A stretch of 39,988 nucleotides of DNA, taken from NCBI RefSeq assembly GCF_020907985.1, contig NZ_JAJJPA010000056.1:1-39988 (forward strand). Reading direction: 5' to 3'. Positions 1 to 8,091 of the stretch are shown here, piece after piece. Origin of the DNA: Kitasatospora humi (lineage in GTDB: Bacteria; Actinomycetota; Actinomycetes; Streptomycetales; Streptomycetaceae). The notes under the pieces were generated by a model, which did not search any database, was not told the origin of the DNA, and saw only the letters and a program-made list of their open reading frames with translations. Position 1 is the stretch's first letter. Every line of letters begins with the position of its first letter. The position numbers and the translations under genes were made by a program.

Positions 1-717
1 GTCCCAGTGCAAGCCGAGGGCTTCGCCTTTGCGCATGCCGGTGTTGATGACGAGCTCGACGAGGTTGGCGAACAGCGGGTCGTGCTCGTGGGCGTAGTCG
101 AGGAAGCGCACCGCCTCGTCGGGGGTCCAGATCCGGCGTTCGGGCGTGGGCGGGCGGGGGATGATGGCGGGTCTTGCGGGGTTGTGGCCTAGGCGGTGGC
201 GCAGGACGGCCGTGCCGAGGGCGCTGGAGAGGGTGGCGAGGATGTGGTGGACGGTGACGCGGCCGCGGCCGGCGGCGAGTTCGGTGCGCGCGTAGGCGTC
301 GATGTGTTCGTAGGCGAGGTCGTCGAGGGGGATGTGGCCGAGGGCGGGGATGAGGTCGTTGTGGATGTAGGCGCGGTAGCGGGCGAGGGTGGTGGGCTTG
401 AGCCGTAGTTCCTGGGTGGCGAGCCAGGCGATCAGGTACTCGCCGAGGGTCTGCCTGGGGTCGGGGCTGTAGCCGAAGGCCTTGCCGTCGAGGAAGCGGT
501 GCAGGTCGGTGCGGGCGGCGTCCTCGTTCGGGTAGCCGCCGCGGCGCACGGTGTGGCGGCGGGCATCGGACCAGGGGACGTCGACGGCGTAGGTCCAGGT
601 GCCGTGATCGGGCTCGGAGAGCAGGCGCGGGCAGCGGGCGCCGAGCTGGCGCCGGTCGGTGTCGCGGCAGCCGCAGCGCCGGTAGACGCGTCCGCGATCT
701 TTGGTTGAGCGTCGCAT
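1..717 (-). CDS. int: Tyrosine recombinase/integrase, N-terminal part, cut by the left edge
   Basis: Site-specific integrase of the kind carried by actinomycete integrative elements. The 239 visible residues start at ATG 717, with a GAGG Shine-Dalgarno about 8 bases upstream. The N-terminus has a Cys-rich segment (CGC at residues 16-18 and a further Cys near 29) typical of arm-site-binding regions in this family. A SAM-like core-binding domain follows (about residues 90-170). The catalytic domain then begins with box I, TGMRKGEAL, whose Arg229 is the first catalytic arginine. The reading frame is open and ends on a whole codon at base 1. The remaining catalytic residues (Lys, HxxR, His, Tyr) are absent here but occur in the fragment at the right edge, in the same orientation and phase. 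No xis-like gene is visible upstream. Confidence 0.93.
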   Translation of the reverse strand, partial: MRRSTKDRGRVYRRCGCRDTDRRQLGARCPRLLSEPDHGTWTYAVDVPWSDARRHTVRRGGYPNEDAARTDLHRFLDGKAFGYSPDPRQTLGEYLIAWLATQELRLKPTTLARYRAYIHNDLIPALGHIPLDDLAYEHIDAYARTELAAGRGRVTVHHILATLSSALGTAVLRHRLGHNPARPAIIPRPPTPERRIWTPDEAVRFLDYAHEHDPLFANLVELVINTGMRKGEALGLHWD

Positions 718-1047
718 CGTGATCGCCTCGAAGGCTCGTGCGGAGGTTTCCTCCCAGTCTCGCCCCCCAGACGCTGGTCGTCCTTGTGCTAGTCCAAGGG
801 AAAAGCGCAGGTCACGCTAGGAATCTACGGATGGTGGTCGCGTGGTGGTCGCGCCGCTCGGGCATTCGAGCGCCGCCGGGCCCTTCTCGCGCCGTCTCCG
901 TCTGCGCGGGTGCCGGCCGAAGTGGGCAGGAGCGGCCCACGGACCCCGATTTTCGTCACTGTGGGTGACCGAAACCGGATCCGGGTTCGCTGTGTCGACA
1001 GGCTGCGCGCTGCTGGCCACACGGCGCCCCCGAGCGGCGGGGCGCTG
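718..1047. other. Intergenic region upstream of int
   Basis: No convincing gene; the short open frames here lack Shine-Dalgarno sites and family resemblance. It holds the int promoter region and a short tandem direct repeat of GGTGGTCGC-type sequence near 834-854. An att site or excisionase gene would be expected near int, but I cannot identify either. Confidence 0.5.
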
Positions 1048-2193
1048 CTATAGGAGCCGGTCGTGGTTGCGCGCGGCGGCGGCGCGGACGAGTTGGGCGA
1101 AGCGTGCGCGGCTGTGGTGCTGGTGCGTTTCGGCCTCCCGTTCCTCGTCGTCCTCGGTTTCGTCCTCTTCGTCGTTGTCGAGTTCGTCGTACTCGCTGTG
1201 GAGGAGCCAGCAGCCGTGGATGCCGGCGAGGAGGTCTTCGAGGAGATCGCGGGCCGGGCGCTTCGGGTCGAGCGGGGTCAGGCGCAAGCCGATGTCCTGG
1301 ATGTCGTGTCCGTCGTCGCCGGCGTACTCGGCGAGGGACTCCTCGAAGTCGTCGAGTTGCTCGCGCAGGTCGGTGGGGTCGGGCAGGAGGCCGTCGGCGA
1401 CGTGCATGGCGTGGTGGACGAGGGTGGTGACAACTTCGCGCGGGGAGGCGCCGGAGTCGAGGAGTTCGAGGACGAGGGTGGGTGTCTCGTGGGGGAGGGC
1501 CTCGATGTCGTCGGCTTCGAGCAGGACCGCGGTGGGGCTCTGGCCGGAGGCGTCGGCTGCGACCTCGGCTGCGGCGGCCAGCCAGTGGGCGGCTGCTACC
1601 GACGCGGCGGTCGGGTCGATGTCGGAGAACAGGGTTGCCGGCCCGAAAGGGTCCTGTTCGAGGAGCCGGTCGGCGGCGGCGACCTGGACGGGAGAGGCGT
1701 CCTCGCGGCTGAGGAGCACGGCCTGCTGTGCGCGGCCGGTGAGGCCGCCGAGTTCGGCGCTCTCCACGGCGGCGAGTTCGGTTGCGGTCTCGGCGAGCAC
1801 GGCCTTGGCGAGGTCGGGGTTGTCGAGGGCGTGCAGGGCGCGACCGGCCTGGTGGGCGGACTCGAGCAGGGGGCTGTATGAGACGGTCACCGAGCCGCCC
1901 TGCGGCAGGTTCGGTTGGGAGATCACCTCCGTGACCTCGTTGAAGGCTTGGCGTTCCTTCTCGCGTCGCCAGCCCTCGCTGTTGGGCTCCACGGAACCGG
2001 CGGCGCTGGCGGGGTGGGTGTAGGTGTGCCAGGCGGCTTCCGACAGCTGGGTGAGGGCGCGGGCCAGGCTCAGGAGCGCGGCGGTGTCCGTGCCGGTGGG
2101 GAGTGTGGCGATGCGGGTGGCGAGGTTGCCTTCGCCGGTGCCCCAGGTGGCGGTCAGCTCGCGTCGGTCGGGGTCGACGCAGTAGCGGGTCAT
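1048..2193 (-). CDS. Unknown protein, 381 residues, acidic C-terminus
   Basis: I do not recognise the family. ATG 2193 is chosen over the upstream frame opening at 2247 because GGAGG lies 9 bases before it. The protein is soluble, with no signal peptide or membrane segment, and is rich in Ala, Leu, Asp and Glu. Near residues 255-265 is a His-containing stretch (LVHHAMHVADG). The C-terminal 50 residues hold an acidic run (DNDEEDETEDDEERE) followed by a His cluster (ETHQHH) and a basic tail. The acidic and His tracts could bind metal, but that is only suggested by the neighbourhood. The gene stands alone between int and the ATPase pair, so no operon context helps. Third-position GC is as high as in neighbouring genes, which supports real coding. 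Confidence 0.8.
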   Translation of the reverse strand: MTRYCVDPDRRELTATWGTGEGNLATRIATLPTGTDTAALLSLARALTQLSEAAWHTYTHPASAAGSVEPNSEGWRREKERQAFNEVTEVISQPNLPQGGSVTVSYSPLLESAHQAGRALHALDNPDLAKAVLAETATELAAVESAELGGLTGRAQQAVLLSREDASPVQVAAADRLLEQDPFGPATLFSDIDPTAASVAAAHWLAAAAEVAADASGQSPTAVLLEADDIEALPHETPTLVLELLDSGASPREVVTTLVHHAMHVADGLLPDPTDLREQLDDFEESLAEYAGDDGHDIQDIGLRLTPLDPKRPARDLLEDLLAGIHGCWLLHSEYDELDNDEEDETEDDEEREAETHQHHSRARFAQLVRAAAARNHDRLL

Positions 2194-2516
2194 GAAGTCG
2201 TGCCTCCGGGGAAAACGCGCCCTGCACAGTGCTTTCTGGCGAACCATTCTGACGCACAGGCGGCTATCGCGCTGAGCGGCGTGCCCGCCGGCTTGATGAT
2301 CTACTGCTCATGTCGGGGGCGACGATCTGGCGTGCATCGGATCGCGGTGTCTCTCGGGTAGCCCCTGAATGAGGCTACGACCGGTTGTCCACTCATTCTC
2401 AGCGCCGCGGAGGCGGTCGGCGCCTTGGGGCGCCGTTGCCGGGTCGTCCCGTTTCCGGGCCACCGGCTGAGGGCGGTCCGCAGGATTGGGCATGTTCTTC
2501 AGGTGATGGATTGTGA
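2194..2516. other. Intergenic region, no gene seen
   Basis: Promoter side of the gene starting at 2193 and the downstream side of the unit ending at 2573. Antisense frames run through it but have low-complexity Arg/Pro/Ser translations typical of GC-rich shadows. The only structured element is the terminator at 2517-2552. Confidence 0.45.
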
Positions 2517-2552
2517 CTGTGGGCGGCACCGGCGCGACGGTGCCGCCCACAG
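2517..2552 (-). terminator. Strong hairpin terminator after the 129-residue gene
   Basis: A perfect 15-bp stem (CTGTGGGCGGCACCG at 2517-2531 with its complement at 2538-2552) and a 6-base loop. It lies 20 bases beyond the stop codon of the leftward gene ending at 2573. Confidence 0.75.
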
Positions 2553-2572
2553 GTCTGCGGGGGAGGAGCGCT

Positions 2573-2962
2573 TCAGCAGCTGCGCAGTTCGGGGGTCTGG
2601 TTGAGGACTTGGGTGCGCTGCGAGGTGAACTCGCGGTAGGTGTCGCCCTGCTCGGTGCCGGGTCGGAAGGCAGCGACGCGGTGGCAGTTGACGAAGGCGA
2701 GTTTGACGCCGAAGTGGTCCTCCAGGCTGGCGCGGATGGCGTTGCTGGCCAGGGCGCGCAGCAGTTGGGCACGCTCGTCGTCGGTGGGCGTGGTGTTGTT
2801 GTCGACGAACTCGTTGGTGGTGGTGCCGAGTTCCTCATGGAGACCGGCGACGACCCGGTATGCGTAGGGGAGGGAGGTGCGGACGGTTTCGATGAAGTCG
2901 GCCTGGCTGACCTCTCCGGCTTCGGCCTGGGCGAGGAGGGCCGGAGTGATGTTGAGCGACAT
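2573..2962 (-). CDS. Conserved-looking unknown protein, 129 residues
   Basis: Small soluble protein with no signal peptide or membrane segment. The start ATG 2962 has an AAGGGA Shine-Dalgarno 8-9 bases upstream. The N-terminal half is helical (an AQAEAGEVSQADFIETVR-type start), and the second half contains a VNCHRVAAF segment; the protein ends in Cys. I recall no function for this type. It starts 30 bases after the ATPase stop and shares its terminator, so the two are almost certainly one transcript behind the Zur-like box at 3988. It may be an accessory or substrate protein for the ATPase, which is inference from position only. Confidence 0.82.
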   Translation of the reverse strand: MSLNITPALLAQAEAGEVSQADFIETVRTSLPYAYRVVAGLHEELGTTTNEFVDNNTTPTDDERAQLLRALASNAIRASLEDHFGVKLAFVNCHRVAAFRPGTEQGDTYREFTSQRTQVLNQTPELRSC

Positions 2963-2992
2963 GGGGGCGGTCCCTTCGTGTCTGCGGGTCGG

Positions 2993-3964
2993 TTAGCTGG
3001 AGGAGAGTGCCTGGAGGGCGGCGGGGCCGTGGACGAAGCCGGGGTCGATTTGCTGTGCCAGGTCCTCGCCGGTGCTCTCGTTGGCCCAGGCCGCGGCGTT
3101 CTTGAGGTGGAAAGCGGCCGCCTGGGCCTGGAAGTGCTGCCAGTCCTGGGGGCGGGCGTCGACGGCGGAGTGCAGCCGGTCAAGGGCGGCCCGGTTGGCT
3201 TCTTCGAGTCGGTCGAGCGGTGCGTGGTGGCCCTGCTCTTGGGCGCGGACGTAGGGGGAGTGTTCGAGGCAGACGAGGAGGTCGTCGCCGATGTGGTGGC
3301 GCAGGAAGTCGACGTCGTCGGGGCCGGTGATCTTGTTGCCGACCACGGCGAGCGGGACGGCGTGCTCGGCGGCGTAGTCGCGGTACTGGCGGTAGACGGA
3401 GACGCCCTTGCGGGTGGGCTCGGCCACGATGAAGGTCAGGTCGAAGCGGGTGAAGAGGCCGGAGGCGAAGGAGTCGGCTCCGGCGGTCATGTCGACGATC
3501 ACGTACTCGCCGCTCTGGTCGACCAGGTGGTTGAGGTAGAGCTCAACGGCTCCCACCTTGGAGTGGTAGCAGGCCACCCCGAGGTCATCCTCCGTGAACG
3601 CGCCGGTGGCCAGCAGGGTGACCGCGCCAGCCGGGCGGGCGAAGCGCTGGTGGATCGGGTCGTCTCCGGCGGGCCGGAGCAGGCGTGATCCCCGGCCGGC
3701 CGGCGTGGTCTTGACCATGGCCGCGGCCGAGGAGATCAGCGGGTTGTAGCCGCGCAGGTAGTCCTTGATTTCGGTGAGGTGCTCGCCGAGGGCGGGCAGC
3801 AGGAACGCCTGGTCCTCGCTCATGCCGAGGGCGACGGCCAGGTGCTGGTTGATGTCGGCGTCGACGGCGACCACGGTGCGCGCGGACGCGGCCAGGTGAC
3901 GGGCGAAGAGTGCGGACAGCGTGGTCTTGCCGCTGCCGCCCTTGCCCACGAAGGCGACCTTCAC
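2993..3964 (-). CDS. CooC/MinD-type deviant Walker ATPase
   Basis: P-loop ATPase of the SIMIBI class, 323 residues. The P-loop GKGGSGKTT (residues 7-15) has the extra Lys of the MinD/ParA/CooC group, and VDADIN near residue 35 supplies the conserved Asp and Asn. VIVDMTAGAD is the Walker B region and VVGNKI the guanine/adenine-specificity strand. The MKVAFVGKGGSGKTT start resembles CooC-like nickel-insertion ATPases more than plasmid ParA. No parB or parS is adjacent. The start is GTG 3964. A TAGAAC-like -10 lies only 11-16 bases upstream, so the mRNA may be nearly leaderless. With a Zur-like box just upstream, a role in metal delivery during zinc starvation is plausible but unproven. Chromosome or plasmid partition is the alternative. 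Confidence 0.85.
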   Translation of the reverse strand: MKVAFVGKGGSGKTTLSALFARHLAASARTVVAVDADINQHLAVALGMSEDQAFLLPALGEHLTEIKDYLRGYNPLISSAAAMVKTTPAGRGSRLLRPAGDDPIHQRFARPAGAVTLLATGAFTEDDLGVACYHSKVGAVELYLNHLVDQSGEYVIVDMTAGADSFASGLFTRFDLTFIVAEPTRKGVSVYRQYRDYAAEHAVPLAVVGNKITGPDDVDFLRHHIGDDLLVCLEHSPYVRAQEQGHHAPLDRLEEANRAALDRLHSAVDARPQDWQHFQAQAAAFHLKNAAAWANESTGEDLAQQIDPGFVHGPAALQALSSS

Positions 3965-3987
3965 GGGGGCTCACGTTCTATCGAAGA

Positions 3988-4002
3988 TGAAAACCATTAC
4001 AG
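3988..4002 (-). promoter_or_regulatory. Zur-like box of the ATPase operon
   Basis: On the minus strand this reads CTGTAATGGTTTTCA, close to the 15-base Streptomyces Zur operator (TGNNAATGATTTTCA type) and nearly the same as the site at 6083-6104. It is centred about 30 bases before the GTG start and overlaps the likely promoter, so binding would repress. Confidence 0.65.
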
Positions 4003-4306
4003 TTAGCGACTGTGATGGATGAGCTGACGCTGTGTCAAGTCGCCGATGGCTGGGGAAGGGCGCGGAGGGGGCGGGCGTTCGCGATGCCCTGGTGCGGGTT
4101 GAGTCGGCCTGGAGTGCGGCCCTGGCGTTGCCGCCAGCCCGGTTCTCCAGGCCGCTCTCCGAACCTGTCGTGCGCCTTGCAAATGCAAAGGGCTCTCCAC
4201 AAGTCCCGAAATGGGGCCTGGTGTTCCCTCCTATGACGCTGTCGCGGTCGAGGTGAGAGCACGGGCTGAGCCGGGTGATCCTGGACGGTCACCGGGTGTG
4301 TTGTCG
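4003..4306. other. Intergenic region, no gene seen
   Basis: Lies between the ATPase operon promoter and the end of the leftward COG0523-like gene. It contains a near-palindrome CCTTGCAAATGCAAAGG at about 4173-4190 and a weak GGTGA/TCACC stem around 4274-4293 just past the stop at 4307. The latter is a poor terminator candidate. Confidence 0.4.
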
Positions 4307-5533
4307 CTACGACGGCGAGTCGGTTCCCAGGGCGTCGGCGAACGGGTCGTCGGAGAGTCGCCAGCGCTCGACGCCCAGGGAGAGTTCGGTATCGGTGAGC
4401 AGGCAGTTGTTCAGCAGGTGGTGGAGTGCGGTGACGTCGAGGTCGATGCCGGTGAGGGTCAGTTCGCAGCGGCGCTCGCCGTAGTAGGGGTGCCAGAGCA
4501 GCGCGGCGAAGGTGCGCCGCTCGGCCGACGCCGCCTGCCATGCCTTGCCGTCCTCCTCGGGCAGCCAGGTGCCTGCGGTCTGGATGGCCAGGTGCTCGCC
4601 GGCGGACTCCCACCGGTGGATGGACTGGGGCCGGTTGGCGAGCCACAGGTGCCCGTGTCCGCGAATGACGCCTGCGCAGATCTGCGCCAGTGCGTCGTAC
4701 AGGCGTTGTGCGTGCATGGGCCGGCGGGATGACCAGTACGTGGTGCGGACGCCGAACTCCGGTGCGCGCAGCTGCCGGGGGACGGGCAGCGGCCCGTGCC
4801 GGTCCCGTACGTCGTTGGCGGCGAAGTGGTTCTGGCCGATCAGTGCCGAGAGGTTGGGCGTCCAGAGGTTGCCCGACAGTGGGTCGTGGCAGATGTGGGC
4901 CATTGAGTGGTACGCGGAGAGGTGGCGCACCAGGGCGACGGCGCGTGCGGAGGCGGCGGGATCCGGGTCGTGTGCGTTCGATGTCACCACCGTCCTGGCG
5001 CTCTCGAGGTGCTGGGCGGCGGTCTCGGCGACGGTGCGTCGGTCTGTGGGCCCGATGGCCAGGCCCCGCTCCAGGAGCCGGTCGCCGGAGCCGAGATCGT
5101 CCTCGAGTCGCGACAGGTCGACGCAGGCGGCGACCGTGTCGATGCGCAGGTGATCGGCGAGTGCCTGCCCGCGGATGTGGCCTTCCGCCACATCCAGGGC
5201 GACCAGGTCCGGCGCCATGCCCGGTGGCAGGGTGAGCAGCAGGTGCCGGTAGCGGGCGGTGCGCGCCAGTCGCAGCAGGACGGCGAGCAGAGCCGGCGGC
5301 AGTGCGTCGGAGGAGCACGGCCGCGACGGCGACAGCGTGCCCCCGCCGACCGGCCCGCGGCGCTCGTACACCTGCCAGGAGACCGTACGGCCGTCGGAGC
5401 CGACCCGCACGGCGAGCACCGCCAGTCCCGGGACCTCGATGCGTGCCAGGTCGGCGACGCAGTCCCGGACGCCGGTGGCGAGGCCGCCGAGCACGGTGAC
5501 GGGCAGCGGGCAGGGCTCGCCCTGCGGGGTCAA
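4307..5533 (-). CDS. COG0523-family protein lacking its GTPase motifs (pseudo-GTPase 1)
   Basis: A 408-residue relative of the CobW/YciC/ZigA zinc metallochaperone GTPases. The start is TTG 5533 with AAGGAGG 6 bases upstream; the upstream extension of the frame overlaps L31 and is rejected. The N-terminus keeps the family opening (LPVTVLGGL), but the P-loop GxxxxGKT is replaced by GGLATGVRD. The CxCC metal motif is reduced to SRPCSSDAL, and the NKxD box reads TSNAHD. The C-terminal CobW_C domain is well kept (HLWLANRP, then LNNCLLTDTEL near the end). It therefore probably does not hydrolyse GTP. It is last in the L33-L31 transcript controlled by the Zur-like site at 6083. It may be a regulatory or heterodimer partner of the intact GTPases at 8379 and 10101, or a decaying paralogue. 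Its intact frame argues against decay. Confidence 0.88.
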   Translation of the reverse strand: MTPQGEPCPLPVTVLGGLATGVRDCVADLARIEVPGLAVLAVRVGSDGRTVSWQVYERRGPVGGGTLSPSRPCSSDALPPALLAVLLRLARTARYRHLLLTLPPGMAPDLVALDVAEGHIRGQALADHLRIDTVAACVDLSRLEDDLGSGDRLLERGLAIGPTDRRTVAETAAQHLESARTVVTSNAHDPDPAASARAVALVRHLSAYHSMAHICHDPLSGNLWTPNLSALIGQNHFAANDVRDRHGPLPVPRQLRAPEFGVRTTYWSSRRPMHAQRLYDALAQICAGVIRGHGHLWLANRPQSIHRWESAGEHLAIQTAGTWLPEEDGKAWQAASAERRTFAALLWHPYYGERRCELTLTGIDLDVTALHHLLNNCLLTDTELSLGVERWRLSDDPFADALGTDSPS

Positions 5534-5571
5534 CTGATTCCTCCTTGGTACACCGGACGAGTCGGTGTGTG

Positions 5572-5841
5572 TCAGCTCGCGGTGCCGGGCTTGGAGCCGG
5601 TGAGGCCGTAGCGGCGCTGGAAGCGTTCGACGCGGCCGGCGGTGTCCAGGACGCGGGCGTTGCCGGTGTAGAAGGGGTGGCTGGCGGAGGAGATCTCGAC
5701 GTCGATGACGGGGTAGGTGTTGCCGTCCTCCCACTCGATGGTCTTGTCGCTGGTGGCGGTGGAGCGGGTGAGGAAGGCGAGGTCGCCGGCCTTGTCGCGG
5801 AAGACGACGGGGCGGTAGGTGGGGTGGATGCCGGGCTTCAT
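5572..5841 (-). CDS. rpmE2: 50S ribosomal protein L31 type B, zinc-free form
   Basis: The 89-residue type B L31 has the classic opening KPGIHPTYRPVVFRD and the SHPFYTG segment. The zinc-binding form carries a CxxC pair; this one has no cysteine at all. In Streptomyces and Bacillus such paralogues replace the zinc-containing protein during zinc starvation and release its zinc. The start ATG 5841 follows L33 by 32 bases, and an AGGAG-like Shine-Dalgarno is present. Second gene of the leftward Zur-controlled transcript. Confidence 0.97.
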   Translation of the reverse strand: MKPGIHPTYRPVVFRDKAGDLAFLTRSTATSDKTIEWEDGNTYPVIDVEISSASHPFYTGNARVLDTAGRVERFQRRYGLTGSKPGTAS

Positions 5842-5873
5842 CGGTGTGCTCCTGTCGCGAGTCGGTTCGAGGG

Positions 5874-6038
5874 TCAGCGTTCTTCGCGGAAGTCGACGTG
5901 CTGGCGGACGACCGGGTCGTACTTGCGCAGCACCAGGCGGTCGGGGTCGTTGCGGCGGTTCTTGCGGGTCACGTACGTGTAGCCGGTGCCGGCGGTGGAG
6001 CGGAGCTTGATGATCGGGCGCAGTTCGTTGCGGGCCAT
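5874..6038 (-). CDS. rpmG: 50S ribosomal protein L33, zinc-free form
   Basis: A 54-residue L33 (MARNELRPIIKLRSTAGTGY, then YVTRKNRRNDPDRLVLRKYD). No cysteines, so no zinc ribbon. ATG 6038 is chosen over the frame opening at 6104 because it matches the family start and has GGAAGGACC just upstream. First gene of the leftward arm of the divergent regulon; its promoter overlaps the Zur-like site at 6083-6104. Confidence 0.97.
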   Translation of the reverse strand: MARNELRPIIKLRSTAGTGYTYVTRKNRRNDPDRLVLRKYDPVVRQHVDFREER

Positions 6039-6082
6039 CGGGGTCCTTCCTGGCGTGTCGTGCTGGCGTGATCCTGACTCTA

Positions 6083-6104
6083 CCGTAATGGTTTTCGTTT
6101 TCAT
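6083..6104. promoter_or_regulatory. Zur-like operator in the divergent ribosomal-protein promoter
   Basis: The + strand holds CCGTAATGGTTTTCG followed by TTTTCAT, one full Zur-like 15-mer with a second half-site. A rightward -10 candidate (TAGTGT, about 6107) and a leftward one (TAGAGT on the minus strand, about 6077-6082) flank it. One bound repressor could silence both arms, from L33 leftward and L28 rightward. Confidence 0.68.
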
Positions 6105-6201
6105 CTAGTGTAGTGTCAGCTCAACGTTCGCGGCAGTGGCGGCATTCCCCTGGCCCGCCGGCCCCGTCTGCCGCCGCTGTCCTCACCGGCACGGAGTCGC
6201 C

Positions 6202-6438
6202 ATGTCCGCCCATTGCCAGCTCACCGGTCGCAAGCCCGGTTTCGGCAACGCCATCTCCCACTCGCACCGGCGCACCAGGCGCCGCTTCGACCCGAACATC
6301 CAGACCAAGCGCTACTGGCTGCCGAGCGAGGGCCGGTTCGTCCGCCTGACGCTGAGCGCCAAGGGCATCAAGACCGTCGACAAGCTCGGTATCGAGAAGG
6401 CCGTCGCCGTCGTGCGCGCCCGGGGAGAGAAGGTCTGA
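6202..6438 (+). CDS. rpmB: 50S ribosomal protein L28, zinc-free form
   Basis: A 78-residue L28 (MSAHCQLTGRKPGFGNAISH, with SHRRTRRRFDPNIQ and RLTLSAKGIKTVDK). Only one Cys (residue 5) remains of the four needed for a zinc ribbon. The start ATG 6202 is set by the family N-terminus; the upstream extension of the frame has no homology. Its stop overlaps the S14 start (TGATG), showing translational coupling. First gene of the rightward Zur-controlled transcript. Confidence 0.97.
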   Translation: MSAHCQLTGRKPGFGNAISHSHRRTRRRFDPNIQTKRYWLPSEGRFVRLTLSAKGIKTVDKLGIEKAVAVVRARGEKV

Positions 6439-6743
6439 TGGCCAAGCGCAGCAAGATCGCCAAGAACGAGCAGCGCAGGGTGGTCGTCGCCCGGTACGCC
6501 GAGCGCAGGGCCGAGCTCAAGCGCCTGATCGCCTCGCCCGCGACCCCTCCCGAGGAACGCCTGGCCGCGCAGGCCGAGCTGCAGCGCCAGCCGCGTGACG
6601 CCAGCGCCACCCGGGTCCGCAACCGCGATGCGGTCGACGGCCGCCCGCGCGGCTACCTGCGCGCCTTCGGGCTCTCCCGCATCGGGGTGCGCCAGCAGGC
6701 CCACGCCGGATTCCTGCCCGGTGTGCGCAAGGCCAGCTGGTAG
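6438..6743 (+). CDS. rpsN: 30S ribosomal protein S14, long zinc-free form
   Basis: A 101-residue S14 (MAKRSKIAKNEQRR, then SATRVRNRDAVDGRPRGYLR and FGLSRIGVRQQAH). This is the long type without the CxxC...CxxC zinc site found in the 61-residue form, and it has no cysteine. The start overlaps the L28 stop by one base. The downstream gene follows after 123 bases with no clear terminator, so transcription likely continues. Confidence 0.97.
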   Translation: MAKRSKIAKNEQRRVVVARYAERRAELKRLIASPATPPEERLAAQAELQRQPRDASATRVRNRDAVDGRPRGYLRAFGLSRIGVRQQAHAGFLPGVRKASW

Positions 6744-6866
6744 CACGCCTCATATGCCGGTCGCATCCCGGACCGTGCCAACTCTCCCGGTCCGTGCGGC
6801 CCGGGGTGCGACCCCCGACCTGCTCCGCCGGCCGACGCCGGTGCGGCGCCTGAGAAAGGAAGACCC

Positions 6867-8057
6867 GTGTCCCAACAGAGCCTGCTGCCCGTGGTGGTGG
6901 TCGCCGGCCTGCACGAGGCCGAGCGCCGTCAGGCCGTCCTGGAGCTGCTCGCCGGCTGCGAGGGTGCCGTGGTCCTGCACCACGACCTGGCCGCGGCCGG
7001 CGAGGGCAGGGTGGACCGGAAGGCCTGGGACGCGTCCGGCCCGCTGGGCGAGGCCCACGTGCCGCTCACCAACGACTGCCCGTGCTGCGCGCTGCGGGAG
7101 GATCTACTGCCCGAGTTGCTGAAGATCGCCGACGCGGGGCGCCATCGCCTGGCGGTGGTGGAGCTGTGGGGCGGCAGCGACCCGCACCCGCTGGTCGAGG
7201 TGATAGCGGGTGGTGAGGCCGACGACCGGTGCATGCACGAGGTGGTGGACGTGGTCGGCGTGGTCACGGCCGTCGACCCGCTTCGGGTCGTCCCGGAACT
7301 GTCGGTCTCGGACCAGCTCTTCGAGCATCGTCTGCACACCTGCGGCGACGACGACCGCACGGTGGCGGAGGCGCTCGCCCACCAGATCGAGTACGCCGAC
7401 GTGCTGGCCCTCTCCCACACCGAGCAGACTGCCGGGACGGCGGAGTTGCACGCGGGCATCGCGATGCTGCGCCAGCTCCACCCGACCGCACGCGCCGCGC
7501 GGCTGGGAACCGGAGCCCTGGTTCGTGCGGCGCTCGGGGGATTCGACGTGACGGCCGCTCGTGACCGGGTCAACCCGGCGCTGGCCCTGCTACCACAAGC
7601 CGCCGACGAGGCGGGCGTGGCCACGCTCGTGTGGGAGCGCCGCCGACCGCTGCACCCCGAGCGGCTCTACGAGGCCCTCGACCAGCTGGTCCCGGCCGCA
7701 CAGCGCAGCCGCGGGCGGTTCTGGCTCGCCAACCGCCCCGACCTGATGCTCGCCTGGGACGCGGCGGGAGCCAACCTTGCGGTGGAGGAGTGCGGTCCAT
7801 GGCTGGTCACGCTGCCGGATGCGGCCTGGGAGCTCTACCCGCCCGCACGGCGTGCCGCCGCAGCACTCGACTGGGACGCCGTCCACGGCGACCGGGTGCA
7901 GCAACTGAGCTTCACCGCCGAAGGCCTGGACGTGGACGGGATCACCGAACTGCTCGACCACTGCCTGCTCACCGACGCCGAACTCGCGGCCGGCGAGTCG
8001 GGCTGGAAGGCCCTGCCGGACGCCTTCGAGGAACTGCTCGATCCCGTCGGCACCTGA
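6867..8057 (+). CDS. COG0523-family protein with degenerate P-loop but intact CxCC (pseudo-GTPase 2)
   Basis: A 396-residue COG0523 homologue starting at GTG 6867, with AAAGGAAG just upstream. At the P-loop position it has AGLHEAERRQAV instead of GFLGxGKTTLL. The switch region reads WGGSDPHPLVE instead of ESSGxSEPxPV, and NKxD reads LSHTEQ. The zinc-binding motif NDCPCCALREDLL (Cys71, Cys73, Cys74) is fully kept, and the CobW_C domain (RFWLANRPDLMLAW; LDHCLLTDAELAAG) is strong. It should therefore still bind zinc but not GTP. Known canonical members use GTP to control zinc hand-over. It sits between S14 and S18 in the Zur-controlled transcript. Possible roles, all inferred, are zinc buffer, sensor, or non-catalytic dimer partner of the intact paralogues. 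Confidence 0.9.
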   Translation: MSQQSLLPVVVVAGLHEAERRQAVLELLAGCEGAVVLHHDLAAAGEGRVDRKAWDASGPLGEAHVPLTNDCPCCALREDLLPELLKIADAGRHRLAVVELWGGSDPHPLVEVIAGGEADDRCMHEVVDVVGVVTAVDPLRVVPELSVSDQLFEHRLHTCGDDDRTVAEALAHQIEYADVLALSHTEQTAGTAELHAGIAMLRQLHPTARAARLGTGALVRAALGGFDVTAARDRVNPALALLPQAADEAGVATLVWERRRPLHPERLYEALDQLVPAAQRSRGRFWLANRPDLMLAWDAAGANLAVEECGPWLVTLPDAAWELYPPARRAAAALDWDAVHGDRVQQLSFTAEGLDVDGITELLDHCLLTDAELAAGESGWKALPDAFEELLDPVGT

Positions 8058-8091
8058 CGCGTACGCAACTCTCACCAGAAACAAGGAAGCC

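Noticed and set aside
842..2023. Long + strand frames opposite the gene at 1048-2193
   Set aside because: Ser- and Arg-rich shadow sequence without a ribosome site; the minus strand has a GGAGG-preceded start and normal codon use.
2993..3964. ParA-type plasmid partition ATPase
   Set aside because: The P-loop group includes ParA, but there is no parB or parS-like repeat, and a Zur-like box and the CooC-like start fit metal insertion better. Kept only as an alternative.
4003..4306. Small minus-strand gene at 4003-4200
   Set aside because: Pro/Arg-rich translation, no Shine-Dalgarno, overlaps the Zur-like promoter of the ATPase operon.
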